DNA of 64,000 nt from Azotimanducus sp965220185 (lineage in GTDB: Bacteria > Pseudomonadota > Gammaproteobacteria > Pseudomonadales > Azotimanducaceae): contig OZ244807.1 of NCBI GenBank assembly GCA_965220185.1, positions 868,001-932,000 on the forward strand, given 5' to 3'. Made by a program: the position numbers and the translations under genes. The notes under the pieces were generated by a model. The model did no database searches. It was given only the letters and a program-made list of their open reading frames with translations, and had not been told where the DNA came from. This document shows, piece by piece, positions 61,354-64,000 of this stretch (its first letter is position 1; the number at the start of each line of letters is the position of its first letter).

Positions 61354-63722
61354 GCTGCTTTCCTCCTATGCTGCACCGCTCGCCACACCTTCTCCGGGTG
61401 GAGCGGCATCGAGATGTTCTGTGTGCCGGTGGCATGCGCGACTGCGTTCACCACCGCAGCCGGCGCACCGATCGCGCCCGCCTCGCCGCAGCCTTTGACG
61501 CCCAAGGGATTGTGCGTGCACGGCGTCACTGTCGTGTCCACCACATAGCTCGGCAGGTCGTCGGCGCGCGGCATGCAATAGTCCATGTAGCTGCCGGTGA
61601 CAAGCTGCCCGTTCTCATCGTAGATGCCGTGCTCAAAGAGCGCTTGGCCAATGCCTTGGGTGAGGCCGCCGTGCACCTGTCCCTCGACGATCATCGGATT
61701 GATGACTTCACCAAAGTCGTCGACGGCGACAAATTGCACAATGTCGATCTTGCCGGTCTCCGGGTCTATCTCCACTTCGCAAATGTGCGTACCTGCAGGA
61801 TAGGTGAAGTTCTGCGGGTCGTAGAAGGCTTTTTCGGCGAGCCCCGGCTCCACCTCGTCGGTCGGCACGTTGTTCGGGATGTAGGCGGCAAAGGCGACTT
61901 CGGCGAACGTGACGGACTGGTTGCTCGCCTGCACCGAGAACACGCCGTCAGAGAAGTCAATTTCGTCAACGCCGGCCTGAAGAAGATGCGCGGCGATGCG
62001 CGTGCCTTTGGCGATAATCTTCTCACTTGCGCGAATCAGCGCCGAGCCGCCGACGGCGATTGAGCGCGAACCATAGGTGCCAAGGCCGAAGTCAAGGCGG
62101 CCGGTATCGCCATGCACCACTTCGACCTGATCGAACGGCACGCCGAGCGTATTCGATACGACCTGCGCGAAGGTCGTTTCGTGCCCTTGGCCGTGACTGT
62201 GCGAGCCGGTGAACACCACCACCGAGCCGGTGGGATTGACGCGAATCTCAGCGCTTTCCCAGAGGCCGACACCGGCGCCGAGATTCATCGCGAGCTGCGA
62301 GGGCGCGAGCCCGCAGGCTTCAATGTAGCACGAGAAGCCTATGCCGCGCATTTTGCCGCGACCTTCGGCCGCGCGCTGGCGTGCCGGGAAGCCCACATAG
62401 TCTGCGTGCCGCAACGCCTTGGCGAGGCTCGCCTCGTAATTGCCTGTGTCGTAGACGAGGGCCACTGGTGTTTCGTATGGGAATTGATCAGGTTGTATGA
62501 AATTCGTGCGGCGCAGTTCGGCTGGGTCCGCGCGCAATTGCCGCGCCGCCACTTCGACCAAACGTTCGACGACAAACGTCGCCTCGGGGCGGCCCGCGCC
62601 TCGGTAGGCGTCGACAGGACAGGTGTTGGTGAAGGTGCCTTGCACCTCGACGTAAATGGCGGGCGTCGCGTACTGGCCTGCCATGAGCGTGCCGTAGAGA
62701 TAGGTCGGCACAGACGATGCGAAGGTTGAAAGATAGGCGCCGAGATTGGCTTTGGTGGCCACGTGCATGGCGAGGAATTTGCCTTCTGAACTCAGCGCGA
62801 GCTTCGCCTTGGTGAGATGGTCTCGACCGTGGGCATCGGTCAAGAAAGACTCGGAACGTGTTGCCGTCCAACGAACGGGGCGGCGGAGTTTCTTGGCGGC
62901 CCAAGCGACTGCAACCTCTTCAGAGTAGACAAAGATCTTCGAACCGAAGCCGCCGCCGACATCGGGCGCAATGACGCGCAGCTTGTGCTCGGGGGCGAGC
63001 TGCACGAACGCCGCCAGAATCAAGCGAACGAGGTGCGGATTCTGCGATGTGGTGTGGATGGTGATTTCTTCGGTGCCAGCCGAATACTCGGCGATGACCG
63101 CGCGCGGCTCCATCGCATTGGGGATAAGCCGATTGTTGGACAGTTCGACCTCGACAAGGTGATCGGCGGCGGCAAAGGCCGCCTGTGTCGCCCGCTTATC
63201 GCCGATCTCCCAGTCGTAGCAGATGTTGCTGGTGAGCGCCTCGTGAATCGGCGCGCTTTCGGCCGCGCTGCTCAGCGACACCACCGGCGTCAGTTCGGTC
63301 ACTTCGATGCTCTGCTCAAGCGCACGCGCGGCCTCTTGCGCTTGCTCTTCGGTGCTGGCGACGACAATGGCAAAGGCGTCGCCGACGAAATTCAGATGGG
63401 TGTGGGCCAGCGGCGGATGTTCGGGCTGCTGCATGTCGGAGCCGTCCTTTGATTTGACCAGCCAGCCGCAGGGAAGGCCGCCAAGCCCATCGGCGGCCAT
63501 TTCAGCGCCCGTGAGCACACTGACGACACCGGGCATAGCGTTGGCGGCGCGCACGTCGAGTTGATCGATACGGGCGCGCGCCCACAAAGATCGCGCGAAT
63601 GCGGCGTAAGTCTGGCCACTGACCTGAATATCGTCGGTGTAGCAGCCCGTGCCGGTGATGAAGCGGCGGTCTTCCTTGCGGAGGACGGAAGCGCCGATGC
63701 CCGTATTCTCTTCTGTCGCCAT
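61350..63722 (-). CDS. Molybdenum hydroxylase large subunit (CoxL form II type)
   Basis: 790 residues. Binds the molybdopterin-cytosine-dinucleotide cofactor. DVGGGFGSKIFVYSEEVA, the active-site loop VDAYRGAGRPEATF, GSHSHGQGHETTFAQV and VKGCGEAGAIGAPAAVVNA are present. AYRGAGR marks form II; true CO dehydrogenase (form I) has AYRCSFR. The substrate is therefore probably not CO but an aldehyde, purine-like or other compound. Confidence 0.93.
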   Translation of the reverse strand: MATEENTGIGASVLRKEDRRFITGTGCYTDDIQVSGQTYAAFARSLWARARIDQLDVRAANAMPGVVSVLTGAEMAADGLGGLPCGWLVKSKDGSDMQQPEHPPLAHTHLNFVGDAFAIVVASTEEQAQEAARALEQSIEVTELTPVVSLSSAAESAPIHEALTSNICYDWEIGDKRATQAAFAAADHLVEVELSNNRLIPNAMEPRAVIAEYSAGTEEITIHTTSQNPHLVRLILAAFVQLAPEHKLRVIAPDVGGGFGSKIFVYSEEVAVAWAAKKLRRPVRWTATRSESFLTDAHGRDHLTKAKLALSSEGKFLAMHVATKANLGAYLSTFASSVPTYLYGTLMAGQYATPAIYVEVQGTFTNTCPVDAYRGAGRPEATFVVERLVEVAARQLRADPAELRRTNFIQPDQFPYETPVALVYDTGNYEASLAKALRHADYVGFPARQRAAEGRGKMRGIGFSCYIEACGLAPSQLAMNLGAGVGLWESAEIRVNPTGSVVVFTGSHSHGQGHETTFAQVVSNTLGVPFDQVEVVHGDTGRLDFGLGTYGSRSIAVGGSALIRASEKIIAKGTRIAAHLLQAGVDEIDFSDGVFSVQASNQSVTFAEVAFAAYIPNNVPTDEVEPGLAEKAFYDPQNFTYPAGTHICEVEIDPETGKIDIVQFVAVDDFGEVINPMIVEGQVHGGLTQGIGQALFEHGIYDENGQLVTGSYMDYCMPRADDLPSYVVDTTVTPCTHNPLGVKGCGEAGAIGAPAAVVNAVAHATGTQNISMPLHPEKVWRAVQHRRKAA

Positions 63723-63744
63723 CTGTGCGCTACTCCCTTGGTTT

Positions 63745-64000
63745 CTATGATGCGGCGGCGTTCATGCCCGAAGCCCCGTCTAAGACCGCCTTGACAATAT
63801 TTTGGTAGCCGGTGCAGCGGCAGATGTTGCCTTCCAAGCCTTCGCGCACCTTGGCCTCGGTCAAGGCTGGCGAATGCCGCACGAGGTCAACTGCACTCAT
63901 GATCATGCCCGGCGTGCAGAATCCGCATTGCAGTCCGTGGCAGTTTCTGAAGGCTTCCTGCATCGGGTGCAGCGACTCCCCGTCCGCCAGCCCTTCAATG
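63745..64000 (-). CDS. Molybdenum hydroxylase iron-sulphur subunit (CoxS type), partial
   Basis: The visible 85 residues are the C-terminal half. GLQCGFCTPGMIMSA and GNICRCTGYQNIVKAV hold the four Cys of the second [2Fe-2S] cluster. The N-terminal plant-ferredoxin-like half lies beyond the window edge. It is 22 bases upstream of the large-subunit gene. Confidence 0.92.
   Translation of the reverse strand, partial: IEGLADGESLHPMQEAFRNCHGLQCGFCTPGMIMSAVDLVRHSPALTEAKVREGLEGNICRCTGYQNIVKAVLDGASGMNAAAS

Noticed and set aside
60574..64000. Aerobic CO dehydrogenase
   Set aside because: The large subunit has AYRGAGR, the form II signature, not AYRCSFR of true CO dehydrogenase.

Overview
The window looks like the chromosome of a gammaproteobacterium with moderate GC. 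The evidence is the gene order tRNA-Tyr/Gly/Thr - tuf - tRNA-Trp - secE - nusG - rplKAJL - rpoBC, the pepA-holC-valS cluster, and gammaproteobacterial-style argD/argF, glnS, aroQ and rpsF-rpsR-rplI. Genes inside operons are packed with 1-4 base overlaps, but the gaps between operons are full of small inverted-repeat elements, IS remnants, truncated genes and toxin-antitoxin modules. I cannot name a species.

Layout. 1-2416: a 5'-truncated VCBS/cadherin-repeat surface protein and the remnant of another secreted protein. 2539-8408 (minus): valS, holC, pepA and a DUF4143-type ATPase. 8648-10359 (minus): three small secreted proteins, one with a 12-C homopolymer just before its signal peptide that puts it out of frame. 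10433-19901: a divergent lipid locus of acyl-AMP ligase and SDR one way, and GNAT acyltransferase, MobA-like nucleotidyltransferase, metallophosphoesterase, DAG-kinase-family lipid kinase, TAM41-like cytidylyltransferase and ELM1-family protein the other way. This set resembles bacterial ceramide/sphingolipid loci. 20083-24817: a small coiled-coil protein, aroQ, a three-gene operon (transglutaminase, AbiEii-like nucleotidyltransferase, unknown protein) and glnS. 25582-27741: a POT peptide transporter and a nitroreductase.

27742-30660 is a scrapyard. It holds a second AbiEii-like gene broken by two inverted-repeat elements, an intact higBA module, a stand-alone nuclease-like gene, and degraded copies of the ends of higA, the nitroreductase gene and rpoC. 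30661-44490 is the transcription/translation operon. 44589-49943 holds a second poly-C secreted-protein paralogue (with an in-frame stop), another DUF4143 ATPase between two inverted 138-bp elements, a phytase-like remnant, argD and argF. 50147-52848 holds tRNA-Leu, a complete GC-rich IS481-like element with TSD GAAC, and rpsF-rpsR-rplI. 53113-60544 holds a truncated AAA gene region, then a small secreted protein, a TonB-dependent receptor and a three-gene ABC transporter. 60574-64000 (minus) encodes a CoxS-CoxL-CoxM type molybdenum hydroxylase cut by the window end.

Three results stand out. (1) A family of secreted proteins shares a poly-C tract directly before the signal peptide, as expected for phase variation. 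(2) Four MITE-like families all end in CTAG and stack on a shared CTAG three separate times. They supply stop codons or C-termini to host genes, and in two places the uninterrupted reading frame can be rebuilt. (3) The lipid locus carries a TAM41-like enzyme next to a lipid kinase.
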